Source of the DNA: Punica granatum
Lineage: Eukaryota > Streptophyta > Magnoliopsida > Myrtales > Lythraceae
Assembly: GCF_007655135.1 (NCBI RefSeq)
Contig: NC_045129.1
Span: forward strand, 22,914,274-22,978,273
Length of the DNA: 64,000 nt
Direction of reading: 5' to 3'
Made by a program: the position numbers and the translations under genes
Notes under the pieces: generated by a model
The model's database searches: none
The model's input: only the letters and a program-made list of their open reading frames with translations
Told to the model about the DNA's origin: nothing
Shown: positions 11,236 through 22,606 of the stretch, in pieces
Numbering within the stretch: position 1 is the stretch's first letter
Layout of the letters: each line of letters begins with the position of its first letter

Positions 11236-11998
11236 TGTACGGACCCGAATGAGGACTCTCGTCGGGGCCCGCATGTGCGCTTTTGGATCGTGCGGCTTGG
11301 GAGTGTCCACCTTCCCGTGGGGACGCGTGACGGACACGCGTGAGAGAAGGAGTCGCCACTTATCATTTTACGACCCGAAAGTCGAGGGTGGATAAGTTAC
11401 CCAGGGTCTAGGGGTATGGAACACCTAGTTATTGTTAAGGTATTGATCTGTGCGGAACCGGAAAATCCGTGTTTGTGGGTTCATGTTACGTGCTGGCCTA
11501 TATCCCGCACGCCCTTTCGGTACTCTAGTTTGCTAGGCTTGCATGTTTTATTATTTACCGCATGGATTAAGTTGAGCTCGGCTCGCACGTTTTGACACCG
11601 GAGATTCGGTGAACTAAACGATGTCGGTTGAAAAGCCGAGAGAGAAGTAAACCCGTATGTCAGGGAGTTGGTTCACAATTTTGCGTTACAGTTCATCGAA
11701 CCATGGAGGTTGAATCCCTGCGTGAACCAAAACCGCGAGATCTTGGATTTACTTGTGTCTGGGCAAGCATTAGACCGATTCGATTAATTCGACTCTCGGA
11801 CCGTTCGCTCACCGACTGGAATTCTTACAGAACAAATGTACAAAACAAAAGTCCTTACAATGCTCTCGAAAACAATAAATACAAATTACAAATGGCCGAA
11901 TTCCAGTCGACTCGCGTTCAGTTATTATTCCGCTCTAACTCACCGTGAGTTTAGGGAAAAGACCGAAGAACTGAAATTCAATGCACGCTATCACTGAA

Positions 11999-12075
11999 TA
12001 GGGCGTTGGACCCCGTGAGTGATGATTAAGGTGTTGGACCCTGTGCTCGATGATTAGGGCGTTGAACCCTAATAT
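11999..12075 (-). repeat. GGCGTTGGACC short tandem repeat in the A 3' LTR
   Basis: Three imperfect units of about 30 bp with cores GGCGTTGGACC, GGTGTTGGACC and GGCGTTGAACC, separated by GATGATTA-type sequence. It is matched at 29620-29695. Confidence 0.75.
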
Positions 12076-14079
12076 TATTCGGCCTAGGGATCAGGCTCGA
12101 CCCGCATGGCAAACAGGTGCGGAAAGATAACACGCAACATGTAAATAACAGACAATGTGTTTGTATTCACCGAATGTACGTGGATTAGCAAGTTTATTAA
12201 TCTGGGGTATTTTGGCATGCAAATCCTACCCTAGACAAGTAAACGTGTGCCAATGTTTTAGCATTCGTCTTTGGCTTGAGAACCTGACATGTCGGGTGTC
12301 CGTAGTCAAGTTTTCGTGTGTGTGGATTGCTTTTACAGTGATTTGGTGTTGTGACACTGAATTACCACTGGATTGATCCAAACTTGTATTTTGACTCTAG
12401 TTTGGAACCTAGAGTTCCGCCTAACCATTTTATAGGATTTGGTTAAGTCGATTGAAAGGTTAATCAGCATTTTGCATGTTTTCTGACAGAGATAACCGTT
12501 CTAGTTACCCGAGTCTATGTTAGGATGACATAAACTCATCAGTTAGATAAAAAAAGGCTATGCAGATGAACCTGCACCTGAACAGGTAGCCCGTTCTTAT
12601 CCCGTACTGTAGTGTTTCTGTCATGCTAACCCTAAGGGTGTCGCTGAAATGTGAAAAGACGATTTTGCCCTTTATTTGAAAATTGTTTTTAGAAAAGGGG
12701 AAACATCGCAGTGTGGGCCACCTCGGCCTGTAGCCGGTGTCAACCAATTCCCTAGATCGTCCAGGGTTGTGCAAGAACCCCGAAAAAGCCAAAGAACAGG
12801 TCGATCTGCCCGAAAGTGATCTAAAAAAATCTTCTGTATCCTGACCTAAGTTACCTGGAATCAGGTAAAAACTCAAGTTAAGACACATAAGCCCTTTTCA
12901 GACGTCCATGCTACATCGGACCGCGCGTTTCGGGTTTTGAAATTGATAAGTTTGAAAAGGGCACCAACGTCATTTGACAACTCATCGACGCGAGTTATCA
13001 GTTAATGGTCGATTCGTGTAAACTTTATCATAGTGAAGTGGGTTTAATCACGTGAGCGTCCCGATTAACCCGTTCGTGAAATTAATGCTTAAGGGTTGTG
13101 CCGAATGCATTAATTATGAAAACGATTCACGACTCGATGACCAAGACGATTCCATAAGGATCGAGGATAATTTGGTCCAATGACCGAAACTACCCTCGTA
13201 ACAGAATGGACCCGAATGAGTCATCGATACTCGAATCCATGCATGCTTTGTTTTGAAAAGACATTTTCATGTGATATTGCGACGATAATGTAAATTGCAA
13301 ATTACACGAAAGCCGAGAACGGACTCAAAACGGGAAGAGGAAGCCTCATGCAACCCGTACGAGTCTAAGAGGCTCTCGGTTACTTCTCCTTGGAGATAGC
13401 CGAGAGGTCCCATGGCCGAAATGGGGTTCCACGAGGTTTCCCCGTCTCATTTCGAATCATTTCCCGCATGCTTAAATGACAAACATTATAAATGACACGA
13501 TTAAACGACAGTCGGTATTGCCATGATTTGAATAATGCATTCGAACTTGGAAACATGCACAAACAAGTTATTTAAGGAATCGATAAAACAATACGGACTT
13601 CATGCACGTGAGAAAATACGATGAAACTCGGGAATCGAACTTGGATCGGGTCAAGAAGATCGTTCCTTGCCCGAAAGGAGCAAGAGAGCATTCGATCATC
13701 TCCCTTGGAGGGAAACCAGTGAGCTCTTTGCCTTTCCCGGGTCAGGATGTTCTTCTCGACTACGATCTAAGTGTTTCCCGACATGCTAGCATATAAATCA
13801 AGGATAAATATGCATGATATAACATGGAAAATGCATAAAGATTAAAACTTGAAAATAAAACATACATAAAACCCCTTATAACTTCATAAACGCAACGAGA
13901 ATGTAAAAGTCCTAGCTCCTCTAAGTCGGGAATGGTCATACCTAGTCCCGAGATACGGGATGGGACCTTCAAGAGTCGGGTTGGACCGTTGATGGGTCGG
14001 GTTTGGGCTGTTTTCCGTTGAACAGACCCGAATGGCACCAAACAGACCCGGCTGGAATACTGGACAGACCCAACTGGCA

Positions 14080-14330
14080 CAAGTCGGGTTGGACGTCGCC
14101 ACGAAGGCTCCCGATGGAATTTTGAGGCAAGGGCGGCGGCTTTGGGTAGCCAAGGGACCCCTCTAGGTGACCGTAGTGGTCGATTATTCCCAGAGTTGTC
14201 GGGTCGACCCGTACAGTCCTGCAAAAATCACCAAAAACAGAGCACATTTGGAATTTTGGACCCGACTGGCACAAGTCGGGTCGGACGTCGCCACGGAGGC
14301 TCCCGATGGAAATTTTGAGCAAGGCCAACG
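14080..14330 (-). repeat. About 186 bp subrepeat in the A-type LTR
   Basis: The phrase GGCACAAGTCGGGT followed by GGACGTCGCCAC and GGCTCCCGATGGAA occurs near 14076 and again near 14266. The same duplication is in the partner LTR and in the LTR at 43573-48859 (near 45775 and 45965). Confidence 0.7.
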
Positions 14331-14920
14331 GTTCCCGACTGCTAACTCACCTCCGGAGGTGGTTGTTGTGGTCGTTTTCCTAAAAAGAGTCCTGGATCGA
14401 CCCGATCTGCAAGAAAGCCGTACAAACAGTCAGAAATTTCAACCCGACTGGGCAGTCGGGCTGTTTCTTCTTCCTGGGGTTAAACCGACGGGTTTTTCTT
14501 GGATTTCTTGACTCCTTGACACCCTATGGTTGTGTGGGGGAGGTGTTTGATGGGTTTTGGTAGCTCAAACCGACTTGGAAAGGCTTGAAACCCGGTTTGA
14601 CATTTTTGACCCGAGAAGGACCAAATCTGTCCAGATTTTGTTCAAGGCTGGTTCTATGGCTTAGAGGCTTCAAACTTAAAATCTAAGCTCAGAAATGGAT
14701 AGAGGGGGCCAAAAACATGTGGGATATGAAGTTTGGTAAAGTTTGGATTTAAGCCGGGATGGATTCCGACTTAAGACTTTGCCCGGTTTTGCTTGGTTTT
14801 GCTTGTTCTTGCTGAGCTGCGATTTTGCTGAACTCCTTGAGAGTTTGAGAGCTTTTGTTTGAGTGAGAAATGCTAGAGAGAGAGTGCTTGAAGGTGTATA
14901 TTAAGTTAATGACTTAGAAA

Positions 14921-14930
14921 GTATATATAG
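14921..14930 (-). promoter_or_regulatory. Probable TATA box of the A-type LTR (3' copy)
   Basis: The reverse complement reads CTATATATAC. The homologous place in the 5' LTR (about 32539-32547) has lost about eight bases next to the TATA core, and the A' LTR has CCTATATATT near 45193. Confidence 0.55.
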
Positions 14931-16534
14931 GCTATGCTTAAGTGCAATTAAGTGTGAAAAAGCTTGATTAAGGGCATGCTTATGGGGATCCGAATTTGCT
15001 AAGCAAGATAAGGATGAATCTCCTCCATGCATTCTTCATGAAGATGAGCCAAGAAGCATTAATGGCATGGAAGTGAAGTTGGAGTGTGATCTTGGAAGAC
15101 TTGAAGATATTTTGGTGCAAGGGTGCAAGAGAAGACAAGAGGCAATGGAGAGGGCGGCAATGGCAAGGGATGGTTGCCCTTGGGCAACCCGTGGGTCCTA
15201 CGGCCGAAGATGAGAAACCGGGAGAAAGCTCGGGTCTCGATTGGTCGTGCACTCGAAGTTCGTGGTTCAAATTGAACGTTGAATTGTCGACATGCGCGAG
15301 AAAACGGGTTTAATGAGCCCGAGATTGGCATTTTTCATGGAGAAATGCCCCGGAAGCATACGAGGCTCAGAAGCCGGTTTTGCTTATTGCAGATGACCAG
15401 AGCGAAGTTGTCCACTTCTGACAGCATATATTGTGTCTGCATCTCACGTTGGTCATTTTGACATAAGTTGTCAGACAACATGAACAATTATCCCTTAAGC
15501 CGGTAATGCTAACGTGGGGCCGGAGACGTCCTAGGAGGCCGAAACTGGATTTCTCAAGATGATTTCTGAGTTGCTTGGGTACTCTGGAGATTACTGTAAT
15601 CTCTGTTTGTCGAGATCAGACCTCCAAGGACTTGAAAAGTGTATCTGAGACCTCTAAAGCATTGCTCGGGAGGTCTAGATGAGTCGTGTGATTTATTCCG
15701 ACAATTCCACGTTGAGCCCTGAGAAGACTAGCATGGTGTAGGATAGACACCCGACGTCCAGTTTCCGTAAAAAGGACCTTTGGATATGCATTTCCACTGA
15801 AAACGGCCATTTCTGCTCCTCGGAGGTTACTCGGGAAACTGAAAAGGGTTTTGCTGTCTGTTTTGCCCAATTATGAATGTCTGCTAGAGTTTTCAGGGCA
15901 ATGGGGTATGAACTTCGTTTGCCGTAATTCCATTATACCATCCTCCGGCTATGCTCTTCCAAATAGGGGTATGCTTGTTTTGCTGCTCGGAAGTCATTTT
16001 AAGTGTCTGTGTGACTTCCAAGAGACGATCTGAAGCATTGTTCATGCTCTGTGTGCTGGTGGGGCATGGCCACCTCTGATATTTGGAATGAACTTTTCTC
16101 CAAGAAACCGGCATTTTTGGACTTCCCCTAAAAAGTTGTCTGTATACAGAAAGTTGTTTTGTATAGAGCAGATGATTTGCAAAATGCCTTTGGGGACACT
16201 TTTCATCTGTTTGGCATTGGAGTGGATTTTTGGAGTCCAATATTGGCTATCTTCCGATGATCGAGCGAACTATCGAAAAATAGTACCGTCCGTGTGATAT
16301 ACTGAAAATGCTGATTTTGGACATTGTTGAGCTCTCTGGTCGCTCTGTTGCCTTTTGGTGACCCCTAGAGTCCTTCTATCACATCCATGGGTCATTTGCT
16401 CAATTTTGCCTACTTGAGGATGGATAGTGATTTTCCGCTCTATTGAGTCGTTTTTCTGTACTCTGGTCAAGTCATAGCTTGGATCATTGCTGATAATGTA
16501 ATTTGAATCAGTGAGCCAAAATGGGGTGCTGACA

Positions 16535-16551
16535 GCTTGCCCTTCTTTTAC
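16535..16551 (-). promoter_or_regulatory. Probable polypurine tract of element A
   Basis: Directly outside the 3' LTR, the minus strand reads AAAAGAAGGGCAAGC before the TG terminus. Position and composition fit a plus-strand primer, but it is not a pure purine run. Confidence 0.55.
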
Positions 16552-16751
16552 TGCTTGCTCGAGTAGAGGATGCAGTCAAAGACTTCAGAAGCACCCTAGT
16601 TCGATAGCAATGATCAAGGTGGAATTTCCTATATGGTCCTCTCCTTCTTGCTTTGGATATGTGGGATGTTGTACCTAATAAAAAGGAGATATAGTGAGAT
16701 GCGCACAATGGACATGTAGAGTCCGGAACAGAGCTGAGATAGGCAATTAAC

Positions 16752-16866
16752 GTCGGGATTGACCCGAAGGGGATTGACCCCGGTGCAGAAAGTAAAGTCG
16801 GGATTGACCCGAAGGGGACTGACCCCGGTGCAGAAAGTAAAGTCGGGATTGACCCGAAGGGTTTGC
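16752..16866 (-). repeat. 45-bp tandem repeat, about 2.6 units
   Basis: Units starting GTCGGGATTGACCCGAAGGG at 16752, 16797 and 16842 (partial) are nearly identical. I did not see this array in the left element or A', whose corresponding internal ends are not in the window. Confidence 0.85.
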
Positions 16867-16995
16867 AATATGCACAGGGCGCATACCGAATGAACAGCAT
16901 GGTTCAAAGGCGCCTACCCAGTGGACTTGCGGGGTGCATGAGCGCTTGCTCGGCGGGTTTGCAAGGTGCACGGGCGCTTGCCCGGCAGGTTGCAA

Positions 16996-17650
16996 GGTGC
17001 ACTGCATTCCTGAGAAGGTGCAAGCCAATAAAAAGTGCATTGCGGAAATAAAAGGTGCAATGCGTTCCTGAGAAGGTGCACGCCAATTGAAAAGTGCATT
17101 GCGGAAATAAAAGGTGCACTGCGTTCCTGAGAAGGTGCACGCCAATTGAAAAGAGCATTGCGATAATGAAAGGTGCACTGCGTTCCTGAGAAGGCGCACG
17201 CCAATTGAAAAGTGCATTGCGGAAATAAAAGGTGCACCGCGTTCCTGAGAAGGCGCACGCCAATTGAAAAGTGCATTGCGGAAATAAAAGGTGCACTGCG
17301 TTCTTGAGAAGGCGCACGCCAATTGAAAAGTGCATTGCGGAAATAAAGGGTGCACTGCGTTCCTGAGAAGGCGCACGCCAATTGAAAAGTGCATTGCGGA
17401 AATAAAAGGTGCACTGCGTTCTTGAGAAGGCGCACGCCAATTGAAAAGTGCATTGCGGAAATGAAAGATGCACTGCGTTCCTGAGAAGGTGCACACCAAT
17501 TGAAAAGTGCATTGCGATAATGAAAGGTGCACTGCGTTCCGGAGGAAGGTGCACGCCAATTGAAAAGCATTGCGATAATGAAAGGTGCACTGCGTTCCGG
17601 AGGAAGGTGCACCCCAATTGAAAAGCATTGCGAGAATGAAATGTGCAGAA
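16996..17650 (-). repeat. 59-bp minisatellite array, about 11 units
   Basis: Units begin GGTGCACTGCGTTCCTGAGA and continue through CACGCCAATTG and GTGCATTGCG, with starts near 16996, 17053, 17112, 17171, 17230, 17289, 17348, 17407, 17466, 17525 and 17584. Units are close to identical. Since 59 is not a multiple of three, all three minus-strand frames stay open, giving false proteins of up to 362 residues. It lies in the 3' untranslated part of element A, where Ogre/Tat elements often carry tandem repeats. Confidence 0.93.
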
Positions 17651-19064
17651 AATAAATGCAAACACTGGGGAGTTGCGTGAGGTGTGGAAGGAATCATTGT
17701 GATTCCTCCCTCGCTGAGCTTGTCTGTGCTACAATCGATATTGTGGCAGAATCTTCGTTGCTTGCCAACTGATTGTGATGCCAGAGTGCATCGAGTACTA
17801 CTCTGAAGATTCTCCTCTTGGGTTGAGATTGTCACCCGTCACATGAAGTAGAGATGAATCGATCTTGGGGAGACATCTTCCAAGGAGCACTGATTTGTCG
17901 GAGGCGGGCGTTGATGCTGGGACGAAATCAATTCACTGAAGCCTTACCTCTGTGGCAGTGATGTGTTTGATCTGCCAAAAGCCGGGCTTGCCGCTAGGCG
18001 GTTACCTGTTGGGTTGCCGGAAACCGGCTTTGCTGCTGAGGAATGATTGTGCTTTGTCGGAGGCTAGCTCCGCTGCTTGGGCGGTCATGCTTTAACCTGC
18101 AAGAAGTTCTCCAAAAGTCGGCATCTTGTATTACGAGACTCGAGCTCTAAGATAGAGCGCCTACGTATCCCGTGGGACCGAGAATCAGAGTCTGTCGTAG
18201 TTCATGCTTGCTTGTGATACCTGTGATCCTGACATTACTAGTAAATCATGTGAGAAATACTAACAAGTGATAGATATAGGTAAGCATGAAAATGTTGTTG
18301 CAACACGCAGATCTTCAGTTTTGGGTCACCTAAGTGACTCGTGAAGAATTTTGCTTTAACAGTGCAGATGGGTCTCGTTCTCGGAGGCCTAGATGCGAGG
18401 CCTCCAGGGGCTCCCGTTAGTTATGTATTCGGCATATCGAGACATCCCCGACAATGCCCTAGCAACTCTATCTGTTGTTCGACGCGCCCGTCGGCTTTGA
18501 ACCCTTCTCAATAAGGTACTGTAGGGCGGCTGCATTTGCAACTCATTTGGGGATTTCTGTTCAGATTTGGTCAGACTCGGTCTGACCATTTCCAAAGCGT
18601 TATGACTAGACTCTCAGAGAGGAATGCCTGGGATTTTGGCTCTGTGATAGCTTGTTGAAGGGTGGCTATGACCCATTTGGAGTTATGCAAAGACAAAGAG
18701 AAAAGAGAAAGTTTGGGAAGCACGTTGCCCCAGGCTAAAAAGATACACGAGTTCACGCCTGCAGTGAGATGTACCCCCATTTTCCTTCGTCCTTCTGTTG
18801 TGTAGGTTGTACTGAACTGCTTGGATGGCGTATTCAATTACCCACTGTACTTGAGGAAGGTTCCCTCTTGGATGGTTGAATGGTATTGGAGAGCCGATCG
18901 GGGATCGTGTTGGAATAGATAAACTAGCCACTTCCTTTAGGAATCCCTTGTCCGCACGATGTGCGAGAGACTAGGGGCCAATTTTATCTATCTCTCTTTT
19001 TGCTCTCCTTTTGCTATGGTCACCCACCTCGGGGCCGCACCTCTCAACTTAAAGGGGAAGAGCT
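17651..19064 (-). other. Non-coding internal region of element A
   Basis: About 1.4 kb between the 59-bp array and the block shared with 1-1790. It includes repeated glimpses of a TGCCGGAAACCGGCTTTGCT-type phrase near 17975-18065. I see no recognisable protein domain or RNA gene on either strand. Confidence 0.7.
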
Positions 19065-20678
19065 CTCCTTTTGCCACAACCGCCCCAAAGGGTTTCCGGT
19101 CGTGCCTCTCTTTTACCCTAACTTTTGCCTAGGCTGCCCCAAAAGGGGTTTTCAACCTAGCGGGCTCGATTCTTTTATCTCTCGAGTTTGCAAGGGCGAA
19201 GGGTTCGAAGGATTCAACCTCTAAATGCATTATTTTCTGTCTCCGTCGAGGAGTTGTATCTGCTGCTCCCCTTTTTGTCGGGGTTTGTTGATTTCTCAGG
19301 ATTGGCGGTGCCGGAGTTTTAAATCTCGGCGGTACCTTGTTTTGTTCATTGGCGGGTTTTTCCCGCGTCTTTTCTCTCTCTCTTCATTGGCGGGTTTTTC
19401 CAGCTTCTTTTCGCTCTGTTTTTTTTTTTTTTGCAGCTGGGGTTTGTTTTGTGCCCCATGTCTTTGTTTGAAACTCCTCGACTTTGCATCGCCGAGGCCG
19501 CTTTGGTGTGCTTCGCCTCGTGGAGACTTGTTGCATGTTGCTAGCCCTATTTTGTGAGGACCGGCTTTCTTGGAAGTTTGTTGACTCTCATGCACTCGAA
19601 AGCTAAACTTCGTGTCATCTACCCTTGCAAGCGTTACATGTGAATTTCCCCTGTTGTCTAGGAAAAGAAAATGTCAAATTGTCCCGTGAATAGGGAACTG
19701 AGGTTGCCCCGGTGTGAATGTTGATCGGGGATGCCCCGGTCTTCATTTTGTGGAAGTGGCCTGTGGCAGGCGCCTTATGCGATGTCTCCGATCATCTCTT
19801 GCTGTTCTTTGCAGTACGTGCCTCTTGGAGGGTGTACGCTGTTGAAGTCACTGGATGTTCAAGGAAGACGGTTGCACAAATGCTGAGTGATTCGTTCGAT
19901 TGTCCTCGTCTTCGACTTCATAGGGGGTACCTCATCGTCGAACACCTCCCTCGCCAAAGTATAAGGAAAGGGTCCATGACAAGTTCTCAAGGAAGTGTGA
20001 ACTCGTGAATCGCTCTTCGCCTGTGGTCAATCTGCCCCTGTGAAGGATGACAAAGAAGACAATGCATTAGGCGATTATGCGGGGAATATCTGGTAAGAAA
20101 TATGAGGTGGTCCCATAGGAAAATCCCTTTTCGTCCCGCGCGCGACCGATGGGGTGCTGCGTGCAGACGACATTTGTTTCCAGGAATCTGGTCATCACCA
20201 CTCTGGAGTGGTTAGACCGTGACTGAGGTCACATAAGCATATTTTCCCTAATTGCGAGTAGGCCTGCACAGCCGTCCTAGGGAAGGCTCGAAGAGCTGGG
20301 TCCCCTGAGGACAGGCGAGTCAAACAGGTCCAACAGAACTAATAGGGCATCGCAAAGACTGTCCTAATGCTCCATTGAATGATTTGTTCATGTCGGGAGC
20401 CCATTTGTGGGAATGCATTTAAATTAAAGCAAAAGAGAGTTTAAAGAAGACTGCGCGTGTTGCCTTCGTATTCAATCGGCGACCACAACAGAGGTGGATG
20501 AGATCCATTCTGTGATCAGAGGCATGATCGTGCTGGTATCTCCTGCGATCGAGAGTTGGATCATGCTCTGTTTATGGAGTTGTCACTTTCGGTCTTTGCA
20601 GTTGAAGGATTAGACTTGCTTCTTGAAGTATCGCTTGGATGAATTTGAATCCAAGTCGATTTTGGATTTCAGATGAGC
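19065..20678 (-). repeat. Internal block of element A shared with 1-1790
   Basis: Same order and orientation as the left element, with many small indels. It ends at AGATGAGC (20671-20678), where the left element continues into its GC-rich array. Element A lacks that array and about 100 bp after it. Confidence 0.8.
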
Positions 20679-20812
20679 ATTCTTTGTGGAGGGAGGGTGG
20701 GAACTCAGTGTTGAAATCCCAATAAGCTGGATGAGAGACGTTTGTTGCCTCAATTGTGGTGGTTCAGTATTCAGGTTGCCTTCTTATTGGGGATTTCTTA
20801 CAATGGAAGAAG
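20679..20812 (-). other. Element A sequence flanking the CRM insertion, right after an internal deletion
   Basis: Aligns with 2408-2540 of the left element. It ends in AGAAG at 20808-20812, the target duplication of the nested CRM-like element. Confidence 0.75.
20808..20812. repeat. Target site duplication AGAAG, left copy (CRM-like element)
   Basis: AGAAG immediately before the 5' LTR, repeated at 27547-27551 immediately after the 3' LTR. Confidence 0.95.
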
Positions 20813-21502
20813 TGATGAGGATCATGGGCATGACAATGAGGCTGATGCACACGACCTTGGAAGTCGGACTCATGAAGAGGGAGCTGAAGCACAAGATCTT
20901 AGAGGCTTGCATGTTCCGAGTGGGCCAATCACACGGGCGAAGGCCAAACAAATCCAACAAGCTATGGAGAGCTTGCTGATGGGCTTTTTGGGCCAAGAGG
21001 GGTCTAATTCAATTGGGTCTCCAAAGGCCTTTTATTCACTTGATTTGCCATGAGATGCTGAAGATGGAATAAAAGATTGCCAACTATTCTAGATAGCCTT
21101 TATTTAGTTTCCTCTGTTATTTCTGGCTTTAGGAAACTAAGGATATTCCAGTTGCCTACTTTATTAGTTTCCAGTTTCTCCTAAGCTTATATAAAGGAGG
21201 CTGAGTAGCTGATCAGAGGTAGACTATTCTGGTATTTTGGTGAGATTTTCTCATTTGTTCTTCATTGAACTCCTTCGGACGAACAAGTGTGACAGCTTGT
21301 GATTGTTCGGTACACTTTGATATTATTGGTTCTTGTTTCTTCATAAACAACGGGTCAATAATCCTTGTCTTGATATTGTTGGTTCTTGTTTCTCTATAAA
21401 CAACGGGTCAATAATCCTCTTTATCTAAATATGTGTTTGGCAATCTGGGAATCGATTCAAGTTGGTCGTCGGGTTTCACAATCCTTCGTGAGGTCCGCAT
21501 CA
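20813..21502 (+). repeat. 5' LTR of the CRM-like element
   Basis: Begins TGATGAGGATCATGGGCATG and ends GAGGTCCGCATCA. It matches 26861-27546. It contains an untranslated copy of the integrase tail, including the GPITRAKAK codons near 20927-20960. Confidence 0.96.
21188..21197 (+). promoter_or_regulatory. Probable TATA box in the CRM-like 5' LTR
   Basis: TATATAAAGGAGG-type sequence in the 5' LTR and again near 27231 in the 3' LTR. The position in the middle third of the LTR fits the U3/R border. Confidence 0.55.
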
Positions 21503-21505
21503 TTT

Positions 21506-21517
21506 TGGTATCAGAGC
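21506..21517 (+). promoter_or_regulatory. Primer binding site, tRNA-iMet
   Basis: TGGTATCAGAGC starts three bases after the 5' LTR. This is the standard initiator-Met primer site of plant chromoviruses. Confidence 0.95.
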
Positions 21518-22204
21518 ATCAGGCTCCAAATCAGGTTTATCCTATCCTTTACGTTTCAATTCGTTGAATTTCATTCCATCTAGCTTGTTCGTTCTGGATT
21601 GATTAGTAGCCAAAAAAAAAGGAGAGCAAAAAAAAAGGAGCGCAAAAAAAAAATTCGGCCAAAAAAATAGAGCTGAAAAAATAAGATAGAAAGAAAAGAA
21701 AGAAGCCGTCGATGTCAATTTGATCTGGATTCTTTGCATCAGATCATTCTAAAGTTGTTATATACCTTGTTGATCCGCGTTGATTTTGCTCCCATGATTA
21801 CCCAATACCTGATCTTCCATATTCCCTTCCCTATATCATCCTCCATATCTTACCATCCATATATTACTCTGATATTCCTTTCTTCATTCCTAAAATCTTT
21901 CCTTGGTTAACTTTCCTTTAACCATTTATTTCCCTGTTAGTTTGTGTCCAAGTTAGAGCCAATATATTAATTGTTGTTTTGAATTATTATGAGCTAGTTA
22001 ACTTTGATTTGTGAGTTGCTGAGTTCTTTAAAGAACTTTGAGGAGGAAATTATAGTGGAAAAAGGCAAGAGTGGTGAGCGTATCAGAGGGAAAAAGCCAT
22101 TGAACTGAGCGAAACACGAGTGTTAAGTGACGATAATTTGAGGGCAAATACGTGAGCGAGTGGTTGTGAGGTCCTAACACTAATTTTCTTTTCATAGTGC
22201 AAAC
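21518..22204 (+). other. 5' leader of the CRM-like element
   Basis: 687 bp between the primer site and gag. Starts with a T/A-rich stretch containing several AAAAAAAAA runs (21610-21680). No coding domain. The similar leader of a family 1 relative is at 37275-37914 on the minus strand. Confidence 0.8.
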
Positions 22205-22606
22205 ATGAGCTTCGCAGGAAAAGACAATGAATCTACAACCGGGGATGGAAGTAATGCCGGCCAGCAAGATGTTGCTTTTACTTTGACAGCCATGCAGCAA
22301 CAATTTGAGAGATTGGAAGTTATTTTTGGAGATTTCCGTGATAGAATGGACCGGCAAGATCAACGAATTGATCAAATGCAAAGGGAGCAACCCAGGCAGC
22401 ATGTGCAAGTTCCCAATGCAAGGAGACTAATCCGCCAGCCGGCGAATCCTCACGATGAAGAAGATGAAGATTATGAGGAAGATGATGAAATTGTATCCGT
22501 GGGAAGTGTGAGGAGAGCTAGAGGAGTTAGGAATGAGGGGTGAAGACATGGTAGGCGAGATCAAGCAATTAGAGATGGAGTAGATAGGAATATTGGGAGT
22601 ATTAAA
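22205..22606 (+). pseudogene. gag: gag N-terminal part, interrupted by TGA
   Basis: Opens at ATG 22205, encodes a helical region (QQQFERLEVIFGDFRDRMD) and a strongly acidic linker, and meets TGA at 22541-22543 after 112 codons. The same frame continues without another stop into the gag-PR frame at 22607 (offset a multiple of three), so this is one gag with a nonsense change and not a separate small gene. The related fragments at 10967 and 37274 show the same N-terminal order. Confidence 0.88.

Larger units (their letters stand above)
11236..16534 (-). repeat. 3' LTR of element A (A-type LTR)
   Basis: 5.3 kb with minus-strand ends TGTCAGCACCCCATTTTGG (16534) and CGGGTCCGTACA (11236). It differs from its partner at 28855-34145 by scattered substitutions and small indels, a few percent by eye, so the insertion is fairly recent. 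Open frames inside are not genes. Confidence 0.95.

Noticed and set aside
13969..14328. 119-residue frame in the A-type LTR, repeated at 31589-31948
   Set aside because: Present in both LTRs only because LTRs are identical, lies in subrepeats, has no domain, and the copies differ without codon-like pattern.
16996..17650. CRISPR-like regular array
   Set aside because: Units abut directly with no unique spacers. It is a minisatellite in a plant retroelement.
16747..17835. 362-residue minus-strand open frame, with companions of 253 and 232 residues
   Set aside because: It is a translation of the 59-bp tandem array. All three frames stay open because the unit has no minus-strand stops and 59 is not divisible by three. 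No domain.
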